Below are positions 47,159 to 60,623 of a stretch of DNA of 64,000 nucleotides, one piece after another (within the stretch, counting starts at the first letter, position 1; each line of letters opens with the position of its first letter). Made by a program: the position numbers and the translations under genes. The stretch lies in contig JADNYV010000042.1 of the NCBI GenBank assembly GCA_015501055.1, positions 1 to 64,000 on the forward strand. Direction: 5' to 3'. The notes under the pieces were generated by a model. That model saw only the letters and a list, made by a program, of their open reading frames with translations. It did not search any database and was not told the origin of the DNA. The stretch comes from Mucidula mucida (taxonomy: Eukaryota > Basidiomycota > Agaricomycetes > Agaricales > Physalacriaceae).

Positions 47159-47694
47159 AGACATGCACGTCGGCCACACTTTTTTTGTGGATGGCGAGCA
47201 GCCCCTTCATATCTCCTTCGTTCGTCTGCGAAATTGTAGAGGCGTGAGGCTTTGGTGCGTATATATCAATCAGGCTGTCACGTTGCGACTATGTCTGTGC
47301 CGGAGCTAAATCATCTCTACCGCCATGCTTCCCGTTCAACGCCAACTTGCACACTTCCTCACAAGTCTGGATGCACACATTTCACGCGCGAATACAACGT
47401 GTTCTCTTCACCGGGCCAACACATCTATTGCACGGCTTCGTTCGTACCAGCATAGCCACACTCACTGGTTTCTTTACGGCGTAGACGCTTTTGCTGGCGC
47501 TCAGCATCTTACAGCTCTATTTTAGTCTCGCGTGTAGAGAACGTGACGCGGGTCGTGATCGCGACAGCACCTTGCAAGCCTTTGAGCTATGGGCTGGGCA
47601 AGGTGACGAAGATTCTGTTTGAACTTGAGTTACCAAAAATACTGTATGAAAGTACAGTAGATATAAGTTCAGCGAATACATTGCGCGTTGCAGT
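47159..47694. other. Intergenic, no gene seen
   Basis: Short frames only, with no recognisable motif. Confidence 0.4.
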
Positions 47695-49052
47695 CTACCA
47701 ATCGACTCTTCCGTACGGTCTCTCTAGAACCGGGTGACATACAACCTTCAGCGTCGTTAAGTTCTCTTTCTTCACGTCGTCGCTCAAGCCCTCAAAGGGT
47801 AATCCCCTACCTACAGAAACTTCATCAAACCCTCTCTCACGGAGCATTTCCACCACATCCCATTCGTTTACCTCATGATTCCACACCAAGCGGAGTGATT
47901 TCACATTGGGAAGAAATGCCGCATCTCTCATCTGGAGGATGAATGCTGGAGAAAGGGAGTAATTTGGGGCGATGGTCGTAAAGTTGGGTTCCTGGATAAT
48001 GAGGGCGTGTAGTGTTCCCTGTACTGGTTCTAGCAACTCGAGCAGGCCGGCGGTACGGATGGGAACGCCTAGCAGACGCAACGTCTCGAGGGAAGAGCCT
48101 TCTACGAAACGAATGTTGAAGTGGTGCTGAAGTGGTGCTGAACATCAGGAAACATGTACTCGACGCTCAGCTCCTTCAATGTGGGAATGATGCATATGGT
48201 GCGGTTGAACGATTCAAGTAGGTGCCCCTGTGTGATGTAGTGGATGTAGAGTGTGAAGGAGGTGAGGTGACTCAACCCGTGAAGTGTGCGCTGCAGCCTA
48301 ACGGAATCTCCATGTCGATCGCCAATGATACAAATTGCTTCAATATTGGGAAACGTCGCGGCGAGTCCTTCAAAAAGACGCCCGCTGTAAATTCCGTACT
48401 CGACGCGTCCACACGTTCCTAGATGCAGCAACGCTGCTTGAGACGTCGTGTTCTGTCGCCATGTAAATTCGTCGTATGCGGAAGCATCTAACAGGACGGC
48501 ATCAAGAACGGCAGAACCAGCCCATTGCCACGCATATAGGCCTATATTCTTCAAGACCGGCAGTGATGAGCCTTGCAACAAAGAAAGTATGATCTCGTCG
48601 GGATATCCGCCTCCACCGCCAATACCGCCATGAAACTCGATGTCTCTGCAACGATGGAGCTCAGACCGGATGAGAGCGACGCTCGCCGACCGAGCCACTG
48701 GCTGGAATCGGTCGGGTTGCGGCCGACTCGGAAAGACAAGTGCCATGGTGGACACAAAAAAGATGAGAGTGATCTCCACCGCACCAGAAAGCCGAAGATA
48801 GTGGGAAATAATCTCGCTCTGAACGCGACGGACGTACCACCGCGTTTCGCCGTAGCAGATTGTTGTCTGCCTTGATAAAGAGAGTATGATGTCAGACCAT
48901 AGTTTGGGATTGGCATGCGCAACCTTCCGCAGGTAAGACGAGATGTGGGTGAAGTGGAGAGGAAATGCAAGAAAAGGAGATCTGCAATGATAATTGAGGC
49001 AGTTTTCAAACACTTCGTCCCAGATATCGGCTGGAATGGTAGATGGAATCAT
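47695..49052 (-). pseudogene. F-box-like protein gene broken by 11-bp duplication
   Basis: The N-terminal frame begins MIPSTIPADIWDEVFENCL, a typical basidiomycete F-box-like start, with LRKVAHANPKLWSDIIL later. Leucine-rich segments follow (SLLQGSSLPVLKNIGLYAW, LEGLAATFPNIEAICI-like). At 48119-48140 the 11-mer aagtggtgctg is repeated twice in tandem. Because 11 is not a multiple of 3, the frame shifts and meets a stop at 48102. The C-terminal part (LRLLGVPIRTAGLLELLEP.. to 47695) continues in the other frame. Counting only one 11-mer, the two halves are in one frame. An in-frame ATG upstream (49173-49175) could extend the N-terminus. Confidence 0.75.
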
Positions 49053-49784
49053 GGTTATGTAGATGAATAGATCAGAGGCATCGTTGTCTCGGACCTGTCG
49101 TTCCAGGCGGAGTTTCAAGTTGCCGGTGATTGCCGCTCTGCAAGCTTTCCAAGTGTGGCGTATTAGGCAAAGCACAGACAGAGCATAGCAGTTTCGCGAA
49201 AACGCCGTAGGAAATTGACGGGTAGCACGCTTGAGGACACAATTTGCCCTATCAAAACGGCTCAGGTCTCATCGGATTTTGGATGGCATTCCGGGACGCA
49301 AGGAAAGATGATGAAGAACTTCGAAGTCGATAAACCAGAACGAGAATGAACCCGGGTCCCTTTGACCTTCCCGCTCGCTTATCATTGGCTGCTCCTACTT
49401 TTTTGGGTTTCTCCCGAGTGCCAGCTCTCTCCACTCCTTCCTTTCGCCTGTTCGTTGAAATCCTATTGATAGCCGTCAATCGCACCTTCTTCTTGCCCCT
49501 CTGTACCCATCCTTTGGGTCTTCCCAAACGAGATTATCGCCTCTTTCAGAATGACCGCCAAAATTAGTATACAGCTGACTTTCATTGGGTAAGCTCAGTG
49601 CGACTAGTAGGTAATAACGATTGTAGGAGACTTTGTACATTTGGGAATTATGATTAGGAGGCTAAGAGGGTGTGTGCTAAGGGATACAACATTTGCAGTT
49701 TCGGTCTTCTAAATATTAAAAATCATAACGAGATCAGAGCGCGAAGGAGATTCTACGATACATAGCAGAAAACATGAACTTGAA
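49053..49784. other. Intergenic, no gene seen
   Basis: Lies between the start of the F-box-like gene and the end of the transcription factor gene. No supported feature. Confidence 0.4.
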
Positions 49785-52700
49785 TTATTGAGTGCTCGAC
49801 GAATTATCTGCAATGAGGTTCAGAGAGGGATTCCTTGCTGTATAGGAAAGAAGACTCACTGTAGACGTGATGGTACTGATCAGGCATGAACATACTATGA
49901 AGGTGGTCTTGGTTCGGCTGCGAAACTGAGGGCGGAGCGGGAGGATATGCATTCCCTCCAACCAAAGGCGGATAAGAGGAGTAGTCATTCCAGTACTGCG
50001 GGTACCGGGGATGATGCTCGGACCCATGCGTACTGTGTCGCCGGTCCAGATTCAGCCCGGTACTATATACCTGCGGTAGGCCCGACGTTGATACCGGGTA
50101 ATTGCTTGGATTCTCTCCCTGCCAAGGACGTTCGTACGGGGGGAAATATGTCGCTGGTGACTGTGAGGATCCTGTGGCGCTGTACTGTATGTCGATAGCA
50201 CCAGTGGGCGTATATACGGATGCAGGGGCGCCGGATGGTGGATAATTGCTTCGCATCGGAAAATTCTGCGAGGCGCGACGACTTGGCGGGTTTTCCATTA
50301 TAGTGTCGTTCAAAGGATGTTCCGCCGTACGTTTGAATCGCTCCGGTGCTGGAAGCCCAGCTTTTGTGGCGTCATACTGAACTTTGGCGCCTTGAAGAAG
50401 GTCTCGTGCACGACTCGCACTCGGCCAAGTGGTCTCCATCTCACCCAAAATCTCCATGCATTTGGACAGACGGAATGACACTTGCGGATTGCCGTGATAC
50501 GCGGACACTACGTTGGCTAAGTGGGGGAAAAGTATGGGAAGAGATAACTCACTGCTCGCAACGTGCATGATGCTGGCTGTAAAAACGTAGTAACACAAAA
50601 AGACTGGCGCGCCGCTCAATGGATAATTCTCCATGTAAAGCGTTGCTAGGAGAATGTTGATTTGCTTTCTTGAACAGCGCATTGAGTGACTTACCGATGG
50701 AAGTAATGTGGTTAGCCGCACTAACGCATAGTTCGTAATTTTTTTGTGCGCCTTTACGGGATTGTTCGTCAGTAGGCCTAGAGAATGTGCGGTTAGCTAA
50801 TAGATACGAAACCTGTCGTTGATAAACGCACTGTTTGTGACCAATGCGTATGCTGTAGAATGATCAGTCCATCAAGTACAACGCAAATCGCGAGAAATAC
50901 ATACAAAGGTCTATGCAATAGGAGCACGGCACACCAGTATTGCATATGCAGAGTTAGGACATGGGGAAGGGGAACAGGATACTTCGATGATCCTGGATCA
51001 TGCTGAAGGTGCTCGGGCAGTTCAACAAGCCATTTGTCTAGGATACCCTCTAAGAACACGGACTCGCCGTGCCGACTGGAGACAGGGCGAACGGCATAGA
51101 TAGCCTGAATTATCATGCTGATGATCCCGGCTACAATCCAATCAGTACACAGCGTCTGGACAATTTAAGAAGCTCACATAAGGTGGCGCTCGCATTGAAA
51201 CAAGAAATGATACGACTTGGCCGGGGCTGTAATTCACGGGAATCGCGTCGCGATAAGCTTTGATGTGTCCATTCCTCATGCTCCTCCGCCTAGATGACAG
51301 AAATGTTTAACAACGACCCAAGGTCACGGAATCGAGCAGCTCACATCTTGCACTGTAGGAAGGAGGGTGTCAAAATCCCGCTCGAAGATAGACAATGGAC
51401 GGCCTGACTAAGTTAGAGTATTTCGTCAAGGAAAGGAAAGGAGCATACCTATATACGAAGAAACATACTTATCCATCACCACACACGAATACCATATTCG
51501 CCTGCGAGTCTGAAGTTCCCACTCGCTGAACAACCTTCCCCCAAGTTCCTGCCTCGCCCATCCGTCTGCACTCCGGTGCATCCCCAGGTCCTGCGCCATA
51601 CGGATAGCCATTCCAATGTACGTCCATGCCTGTGCCATGGCACCGATTCCGATCTCTCGATACCCCATAAGCAGCAGTGCCTGGCACGTCGTCGGACGCG
51701 AACTGGCATGGATACTCTCCATATGTCGTTTCGCCTGATCAAGGTAATCATCCCCTGCCTCCCACATCATTGAGCGATCTGTGGGAGGAGGCTTGGCAGG
51801 ATCAGACGAATATCGCGCAGCAATGGAGAACATGACCAGGAGAAGGACAGGGGGGACCCGTCGTGGACGACGGTTGAATGGAGATGCCGATGACGAACGA
51901 GGAGATACTCCTTCATTGGCAGGCGATTCGGCACTACCAAATCATTTAGCCAGAGAACATTCGTCGTTCATGTTCAAGCACTCACCCAGCACGAAAAGCT
52001 TCGCGGAATGCCTGCTTATGAATGACTGGTAAAAATGGATGAACGTGAGCAAAGTACAAATCGAGTAGGTGCTCTTGAGTAGTCAATGACGGTAGACCGT
52101 CGGAAGAAAAATCATCCTCGGATGTCTGCTTGGAGAGGCCTGATTGGAGCGCAGGCCAAACTCGGGCTTTAGGAAATCGCCTGTCATAACGCATAAATCG
52201 TTGAGCCTAGCCATCCGGCGGTATATAAAGGATGGACACTGACCAGATACCACCTTCATTCCTACTGTCGTAGCGAGCTTTACCGTGCAACAGGTATAGA
52301 CCGCTTGCTTTGCCATGGTACCGTACTTCTTCGTCCTCATTCAGACTTAACTGACCAAGTGCCCCAGTCAAATCTTCTTCATCACTTTCGGAGCTACACG
52401 ATCCGGCTGGGCTTACGCTTCTCTTTGACCCCGAGCTCTGTTCAAAGTCGCTCGTCGTTCGGCGCAGAGATGGACCGAGTTGATCTATAGCCTGCCGAGG
52501 TGGCGATGTATAGCCCAGAGAGTTGTGTCCAGGACCGGGAGGAAAGGTCGCGGACGGAGGCGCCGAAGATGGATGGCCAGGATAAGGAACTTCGACGTTG
52601 TCGATACGCCGTCTCAGTCGACGGCCAGGTGAGTGACTTCCGTCGCTAGAAGACATAGGATCTTGTTGATAAGAAGGGGCCCGATTCATGGGAACGGTGG

Positions 52701-54308
52701 TCATTATCGAGGACAAGGTTCGACCAGCACGAGCCTGGTTGGACGTCTCTGGTGCGCCTGACGTATCGGTACCATAACGCGCTGATGCATCCCTTGCGAG
52801 AAGATTGAGCATATGCGTAACTCTATCCTGCCATTCATTGGACGGACTGGATTAAAACAAATCATACGCGAGCAAAGATTAGTACTTGGGATTTGATCCT
52901 GACCCAAGTGAAAGACGTACTGTGTAGATAAAAGTTCGACTTTGTCGTCGGACTTGTGCGTAGACAGATCCGCTGTGAGATGCCTAGTCTTTGAGGATCC
53001 AGAACCTTTTTCTTCGTTTCCCTTTCGTCCTTTCACACCATATGGCGAATTGTCTACTCGACTAATGATCTCCCTCGCTAATGGATCCTGTGATGTAATT
53101 GGTTAGACACGGCTATTGGAGGACTTAGGCGGAGGACAAGCAAGCACCGCGAAGAAAAGAGGTCATAGGAACCAGTGAAATGGGGAAAGAAGAAACGCTT
53201 TGAATGCGAGTGATGTAAACTTAGTCAACGATGGCCAAGATAGCACACATGAGGTGCTTGGAAAACATACGGAGTGATGCGCCGACACCCCCGAAAATAC
53301 GGAACAAAGCAAAACGCAACGTACCTGGGCAAGGTCTTGAAGAAGGGTCTGTGCTCTTTGGTCCGCGGATGAAATCATGATTCCCAGAAGAGCCTCCGTC
53401 TGATGCAAACGCGCTTCAATGGCGTCAATGTATCCTTTCGGTGGACCTCTCTTGCGCGAGGGACCCAGAAATGTGCACGCTGTAAAAAACCGTCAGCCCA
53501 AATTGTGATGGCGACTCCGGTTGAGATGCAGGGCCATCATGGCGAGTGCCAAAAAAGGCATGAAAGAATCCTTTTCCGTCACATCAGATGGAACGGACGC
53601 GAAGGTGGCGGACTGCGCCATGGACGGACGAAATGACGACTCACGAGTACCGAGCATAACACAGCTCCTGCAAGGCTCGTCCGGCGACGCCCGCTCGCAC
53701 TTGCACTTTGATTTCCGACACTGGTCGCAGGCTAAAAGGAAAGAGTAACATTGTTCCGAATCAACTTATTGTTCCGCGACCGACCCAGACGTTGGCGCAC
53801 CTTTGCTGCTTCGACGCCGTATTGGCTTGTCCCCGCCGCCGCCTGAGAGTGAACCGAGCCCGCTTCCGCCCATTGACGGCAGATCCATGAGTTCTCCGAC
53901 GTCGTCGTAGTCATCGTTGAATGACATGGCGTGTTCGAGATCAATGTTGTACTTTCCGTGGGCGTCCATCTGTCCGGAGGTCTCGTTGTGCGCGCCGCTG
54001 GGCGACCAGGATGTGCTGATTGGCGGAATAAGTCCGTACGCGACCGAAGGCGTGTTCTGGCCAAAGCGATAGACAGCGGGCGGCTCTGAAGGGTGACGGG
54101 AGGATGAGTGCGACGAGCCGTTGGGTGGCGATGGTTGAGGGACCAAGCCAAAGCGAAAGGATTGGGTAGAGGTATTAGATGCCGGTAATAAATCCGGTGA
54201 TGGGGAGGATTCTGTCTTCACAGGGACCTGCAAAGGCAAAACAGAATCGGGATGGTCAGGACGATCTGCAACAAAGTAGGACGGGTCCGCTCCGAGAAAG
54301 ACACTCAT
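49785..54308 (-). CDS. Zn2Cys6 transcription factor with fungal-specific TF domain
   Basis: A multi-exon minus-strand gene. The zinc cluster is KACDQCRKSKCKCER..CRSCVMLGTPC, all six cysteines spaced CX2CX6CX8CX2CX6C. It is followed by FLGPSRKRGPPKGYIDAIE, the linker typical of basidiomycete regulators, and a short leucine-rich coil. A Ser-rich spacer leads to the regulatory domain (LLDLYFAHVHPFLPVIHK, FSIAARYS, AWTYIGMAIRMAQDLGMHR). The C-terminus is Pro/Tyr/Ser-rich. The cluster exon uses a GTGAGT donor at about 53643, which keeps CX6C; the earlier GTACTC would not. The likely end is a small exon at 49785. The first exon is uncertain: a strong acceptor before VPVKTESSPSP suggests a further upstream start. 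Target genes are unknown. Confidence 0.85.
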
Positions 54309-55669
54309 CCCTAGCCAAGCGCCAACTTGGGAGGGAAGTCGGTGTGTGGCGGGGGGAACGGATGTCAACGTCGGAAAGCAGAAAGACTTACAGAGCGTCG
54401 GACAAACCCATAAATTCGAAACCTGAATTTCTGAGATCGATTGAAAGGGATCTCATTTCGTTAGGGAAAATATCATAAAAACATGCGAAAACATCAAATT
54501 CCAAATTCAAACCAACTGCCTTCCGCTTCAGGCAACGGGGCGGCCGGTCCTATGGCCCGCAGTGCTGCAAGTCCAATCAGCTTTCCTTTTCTGGTCCTAC
54601 CGACTCCTTCTCCAGCCCACTTGGATCCCCAACCAGTTATCGATTCGGGGCGTATCCTCGCGCGAAACGCGTGAGCAAGTCAGCTTTCCTCGTCCCGCGA
54701 CCGTCTGCCTGATCGTAAACGAATTACAAAGCTTCCTTTCCACGTTTCTAGCGCGCTGTTCATACGCGTCCTCCTCTGAAATTCTGCTGAGGCGGACAGA
54801 CCCTATCTTCCAAAACGCCTTGTACTCGCGATTTTCGCCTCCGGATTTGAAGAATCAATGACCTTGGACCTCTACCTTTACTTCTCCACCCTATTTACTA
54901 TTCTCGAGCTAGCCGTCAGCCCAGCAACGAACTCGTAAATTTTCTCTCGGGTGTCGGTCGTTCAGGAACTTGATGTTATTAGACGTCATTCCGTTCCTAT
55001 CTAGTATCTACGACGTATAACTCGGGTTCTTCCCTGGTCTTCAGTGTTATTCCTGGGCTCCTGTGGCACATGTTCTCGAGAACCAAGCGGCTGCAGGAGG
55101 TAGAATTTGGTACGTGGAAAACAGAACGTTGAACTCGCTGAACGTGGTTCTCAGCTCCGTCGCAATACATCATATCACTCAAATCCCCGAATGCCGATCA
55201 AAAGCCTCCGTCCCCGGAGGCCTGTTGTGGTCGAACGACGAATATGTACATAAAATCCGGTACGGTACAACTGTAACCCAATGTCATGATCAATCACCTC
55301 ATCGCACCGCATGTGTTCACCTTTCTGACCCTAATGAGTTACCTCTTCTGACCTGGACCCTCTTGGACTGAGAGGGCGGACTGTCGGCCGCCTCCGCAGA
55401 ACATTGGAGTCGCTATAGCATCGCGATCGACGATTATGGATCCAGATTCCATGCTGCTCAATAGCCGCGACTTGAACATGAGGACGATACCGCTTGTACG
55501 GAATATCAACAACACCCTGCTGCAAATCGCGCTGAGATGGATTCGCATCGAATAACTGTTCGCTTGGCAGACAAGAACTACAAGCATACAACTAAAATAA
55601 CAACTACCAGGATATAGATACTGAGAAGTAATAGGACAGAATAAGACAAGGTCAAGCAAAAATATGGTG
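54309..55669. other. Intergenic, no gene seen
   Basis: About 1.3 kb upstream of the transcription factor. It may hold an untranslated or tiny first exon of that gene (a GTAAGT donor lies near 54388). No other supported feature. Confidence 0.4.
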
Positions 55670-58600
55670 CTATGAACCGTCAACTAGCTGCGGGACGCGA
55701 GGCGGTAGAGCCATTCTCGGAGGCGGGGAGGAAAGCATGCGGTCCTTCTCCCTGAGTTCATTCATTCTCATCCCATTCTTAGGATCCACAGGCGGCCGAC
55801 CATCTAGCGGCGGCAGCAATTTCTTTGGAGGAGGCAGGTCATCTCGATACCGGTTCGGCGACGTGGGAGGCGGTAATGTTCTTGTTTGTGGAGATACTGA
55901 CAGCGGATTTGGAAGAGGAGGACGCGACGAACTCGATGAAGCCGGTGGGTACCTGTGGCTCGATGACTCACGATACCCATCCGGAACACTCCAAGAAGCT
56001 CTTGGTGAATTCGTGCGATGGGGTGGCGCACCCATCGCAAATGGAACAGCTGCTGGACGGTCTCGCTCGTCAGGCAAAGTCATCGGCCGACGTGGAGGTG
56101 GCTCATCTCCCTTCCACGTAGATGACTTTGAAGCGGAAAGATTTATGATCTCGGCATTTGGGCGGCTGTGTGGTCGCTCGTATTCGCGAGCGGCTCGAGG
56201 ACTCAAGGATGGACCTGCAGAGGATGGCCCCATCCCCGTATGATGATGATGAACGACGTGATGATGATGAGGGCGATGGTGATGGTGAGGATGGACTGGG
56301 TTTCCATGTGAGTGAGAAGGATGCCTATGCATCATCTGCTGTTGCTGCTGCGCCATGAGACTTTCATCGCGTTCACGGTCACGATCAAGCTGTCGATAAT
56401 GTTCACGTTCTCGTTCTCGTCGGTCGTATTCCTTGTCTCGAGCCTCTCTGGCCTCACGTTCCCGGTGCTCACGTTCTCTGTGTTCGCGTTCTCTGTGTTC
56501 GCGTTCTCGTCGCTCGTCCTCCTGCCGGCTATCAGTGATCCAGTCAGCCGGTGGTCCTTTTGAAGGGCCTCCCAAATTGAACATGGGCATCCCCATTCCA
56601 GCACCCATCCATTGACCGGTGCCTTTACCGGCGAAAGTACTTGGTGCTGGTGACATGGATGACCTACGCGACGATCCCGGCCCGTGGAACCCTGGAGGCG
56701 GCGGTTGAGTAGTCGATCCGTAATGCGAATGCGGCCCTGCTATATCTGGATCCATAGGCGCAAACGGTGAGGGTCCATGGATACTATTGCCTGGAGGATT
56801 GTGTATCGAGGAAGGATTCGATGCCGGTCCCGGATGATGATGGTGGTGAGTGCGACCTCCGGCTGAATGGCTATTGCTGTTGAATGGGAAAGGTGGGACA
56901 ACGGATGAAGGACCGTTTTGGAGGCCTGGTGGCGGGGGTTGAGGTAAATGGTGCGCATACCCGGGAGGAGGTGGCATCCTGTCTCGAGGAAAACTATCCG
57001 GAGGAAACGAGTCATACATGGGCCCACCCATCGGCAAACCATTCAGGTGAGAACCTGACGGCATGCGGGGCTCGTATGCTGGACGGCGAAGGGAATATAG
57101 GAATTCTAGATCACTGTTGACTTCGGAATTGGAGAGAGTGGACAGTTCAGGGTAAACGTTGCGTGGAGGGGCGTCAGTGAGCTTCCTACGTTTACTTGCG
57201 CGATCGGAGAAGGGGAAGGAATCGGCAATCTCTCGCAGAGTTGGTGCAGGAGGCACGTCCACTGGAGGATGGGGTATCCTCCGAACTAGACATAGCAATA
57301 AGGATAAGGATATGTATGGGGGAAACGAACAAGACAGACCTGGTTGCGGGCGTTCAACAGCTCTACGTTCTCGTTCTAACTTTCTCTTCTTTCGGTTGTT
57401 TTCGGCAATCATGTCGGTTTGGAGTTGATCGCGCTCATGCTGACGTTGGTTGTTAGAGAGAATACCGAAGGGCAAACGCGTCAAGATACATACCTGCCAC
57501 CAACTCCATGTGCCATCTTCATTTACGCGTCGTTTCTTTTGTATCGTTGCAATTTCCAATTCACGTTTACGCGACGCGAGCTCTATACGCTTGTCACGCC
57601 TCGCAGAAAGCTCTTTCTGATAGTGCAGAAGTTCGGGATGTGTCCCTAAATCTCTTTTCAGTAGGTAAAAAGTTTGAATTTGGATAAAACACGTACCGTC
57701 AGTAATAAGACTCTCTTCCCAAGCCAACTGCTCCATTCGCTCGACATAGAGTGTCTCTCGAAGACGCCCAAATTTGAACTCGATCGAGGCAAGTACGTCG
57801 AGCGCCTCTGCGCGGTGGGCCGGAAGCAGCTCAGACTCCATCTCGTTGCCCATATCATCGTCGGGCGTCACGTCGGCGTCGACCTCCATATCTTGATCGG
57901 GCTCCATTTCGACTTGGATACGCATCTGCGGCTTCTGCTTTCCTCTGCCTTTGCCCCGTCGTCGCTTGGGAGGTGGCGCCTCTTCCTCGACTGCCAATTC
58001 GTCAATTTCCTCTTCCTCTTCCTCTCCTCGTTGTCGATTGGAGGTTCAATAGTGGGTGCGGAAGCAAGTAGAGAAGTTGTGGCGGGTGTCTTGGGTACTA
58101 GAGCAGGTGACGGAGACCTGGATGACGCTGGTGTCTGCGAGCGCGACGAGGCTACGGATGATGTTGGCGACGCGGGGTCAACGACCGCTGAGCCCGCCAT
58201 AATGGACGAAGCCGAAGCAGCCGCGACAATGGGAGCGACGGCGGCAGTAAGAGGAGCGGTAACGTCGACGTCCTCGTCGGCATCGTCGTCGCCGACAGCC
58301 TTGGGATCGTCGTCATCGTCATCGTCCTCCTCTTCTTCCTCTTCCTTGGGCTGTTCGTCCTCAGACTCGGTGTCGTTGTCATCGGGATCGACGCCCGGCC
58401 CGGCAGCCTCGTCGTCGGAAGCTTCATCGTCGCTGTTCACGAGCTCGTCGTCAGCGGCAGGTTTCGCGGCTGGGAGCTCTGTCTCTGTAGCGGCCTCTGC
58501 CATAGCCAGTAAGCCGGCAAGGGCCAGCGCGGGCGGCACGTCAACACCCGTCAGCGGCATGTCGCGGGCGGCGGCAGAGTCGGGAGACTGGTGAGCAGAT

Positions 58601-59070
58601 GGTGGTGGTAAAGATATAGAATGATCGAGCTCATCATCCGCCACAATGGGCAAAAGTCGCTGCTCAGCGTCGGCGCCGTCGACGAGCTCGTCTTCGCCCT
58701 CCTCCTCCTCCATAGCTGTCGGAGCACCGTTGCGCTCTTCCTCTTCTTCCTCTTCTGCAGCACTGGTGGTTCGGTTTCCAGTATCGGCCCATCCCCACAT
58801 TCTGGGAGGCACCAGGCTGCTGCGTTTGCGTGCTCGACGCGAACCACCGCCTCGGCGGCTGCCTGCATTGTTTCTGCCTCGTTTACCGCCACGGCTTGAA
58901 CCGGAAGCGTGCGGCTCGTTGTCCTGCTCGTCCTCTGTCAATTCTGAAAGCTCTGAATCACCATCCAGCCCTGCGCTGTTGGGCTCGGCTTTCGAGACAG
59001 CGTCTGGAGGCGGAGATGGCGACGGAGACGGGGAGCTCAGCGAGTCCAGCGACGTAGAGGAGCCCGGCAT
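55670..59070 (-). CDS. SDS3-like subunit of the Sin3/Rpd3 histone deacetylase complex
   Basis: The conserved Sds3 region reads ALDVLASIEFKFGRLRETLY, then EESLITDG joined by an intron to THPELLHYQKEL and RRDKRIELASRKRELEI. The family bridges Sin3 and the deacetylase in the nucleus. A long acidic Ser-rich N-terminus (from MPGSSTSL at 59070) with a run of Asp/Glu near 58330 precedes it. The C-terminal half is rich in Pro, His and Ser, with a REHRE repeat (56440-56530). Further introns lie at about 57690, 57460 and 57280. The N-terminal frame and the core frame meet in a GAG/GAA tract near 58010-58030 with a one-base offset and no fitting intron; either a base is lost or the core starts separately at 57997. 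Confidence 0.75.
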
Positions 59071-60623
59071 GACGGACGACGACGGTGAAAACGAGGAACA
59101 AATGGAACTGGTGTGGCTCGTGCGCGAGAACCAAGATTAGGTTTCCTTCGGTTATCTTATCTTTTTTTCCCACGCAAAAATACAGCAGCACGTTTCATTC
59201 AGACTCCAATCTATTCTACTGGCAAACGCCGGCTTTCTGCTTGTGAATGTATTTTCATGTCGAATTAGAGATATATGATCCAATTTGAGCACTCGTCACA
59301 ATTGGCATACATGCTCTATCAAGCGTATGCAGGCCTAAGGCTTTTCGCAGGCGACAGTGGATGAGGAGAACCTCGCTTTTTGGCAAAATCGTACACATTA
59401 CGCGGTCATACCCAATTGGCAAATGCAGTTAGATTATCCAACATAACCAAAAGCAACCTATGAAAGTCTGCTTTAGCTGGAGGATTGCCGGATTTGAGCT
59501 TATGATGGGTTATTGCACTAATTGTCGAAGCTGAATCTTTGGCAAGCTTTTCTGAGCGCGTTGTTAGCCCAGAAAAGCAGCGAACAGTTCAATGTTCACC
59601 GGAGACTACGATGAAATAGACGGCTTTGGTGAGCTCATCCGAGCTGAGCCAGGCTTTCATTGATGCCAGTGTTTTTCCCAGAAAAGCCAAAATTCGGCGA
59701 GCTGGGGTATTCCAAGTTTCTGTCCGGTTGATTCGCCGGGCTTTTCCTGATGTAGCCATGAGCAGTTGTGCATTTAGGAAACGCGACAGCAGTGATGGCG
59801 ACAACGTGAAAAGTTTTCTTCCTGACATATGCCATTTTATTGCACATCATAGATTGAGCACGAGCCTTTCCGAAAGCCGTTCTGACTGTAAGCAGTCATG
59901 TTTTCCTAGCATGACAATCATCTTCAGCAGAAACTGCTCCAAAGGGTGAGTTAGTTCAAACACTTGCCAACGAACTTCATTTATTTAACTCACGAACGAA
60001 CGACGTCGAAACGTCCACCCGCTGGCCGTCATATACAAATGGTTCTTGATGTCGTTGGGCGAACGACGTCACCCCGGACATGCACTAGACGATATCGCGA
60101 TCAAGCACGTCTGGTCGACACAGTGTCGATCTGGGGAATGAAAATTTATGAGGAAAAGAGGGACATACTGTGGACAAAGCCGAGTTCTAGGCAGCCCAAG
60201 ACGCTTGTAGTTCATTACTGTCAGTGAATCGTTGCGATAGATAGCCTCAAGTCGCGACCTACCAAAAGTGATCCCGCTTGGGCGAAGGCGCGTCCAGCAG
60301 ACCACGGACAAGAAAGAACTGAGCGGCAAAAAACACGGAAGACTGGCGGGGTTCACCTCAGGATGCATATCTGGAGAGACGTAACGCGCAGTCAAACACC
60401 CATGAACGAGAACGAACTCATCTGTCCCCAGAACACAAGCAGAGTAAACGTTGTCGAAGACTAATCAAGCGATAGATCTCAGCATCCACAAGCCATGAGA
60501 AACGGTGACAAAGGTGAAGCGGTCAGAAACGCGTCGAAATATACCTCCGAAGACCTTTGAGACAGACTTTTCAAAAGTTTCACAAAACAGGGGATAGGAT
60601 TGTTGTACAAGACGATCTTACTG
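59071..60623. other. Intergenic, with repeated GCTTTTC motifs
   Basis: No gene is supported. Between 59340 and 59750 the motif gcttttc or its complement gaaaagc occurs five times (59340, 59546, 59572, 59681, 59740), several extended to cagaaaagc. This resembles the subterminal motif arrays of DNA transposon remnants but no ends could be defined. Confidence 0.35.

Noticed and set aside
57674..58594. A 306-codon plus-strand frame rich in Ser and Ala
   Set aside because: It is the complement of the acidic Asp/Glu tract of the SDS3-like gene; GAT/GAC repeats read as Ser codons on the other strand.
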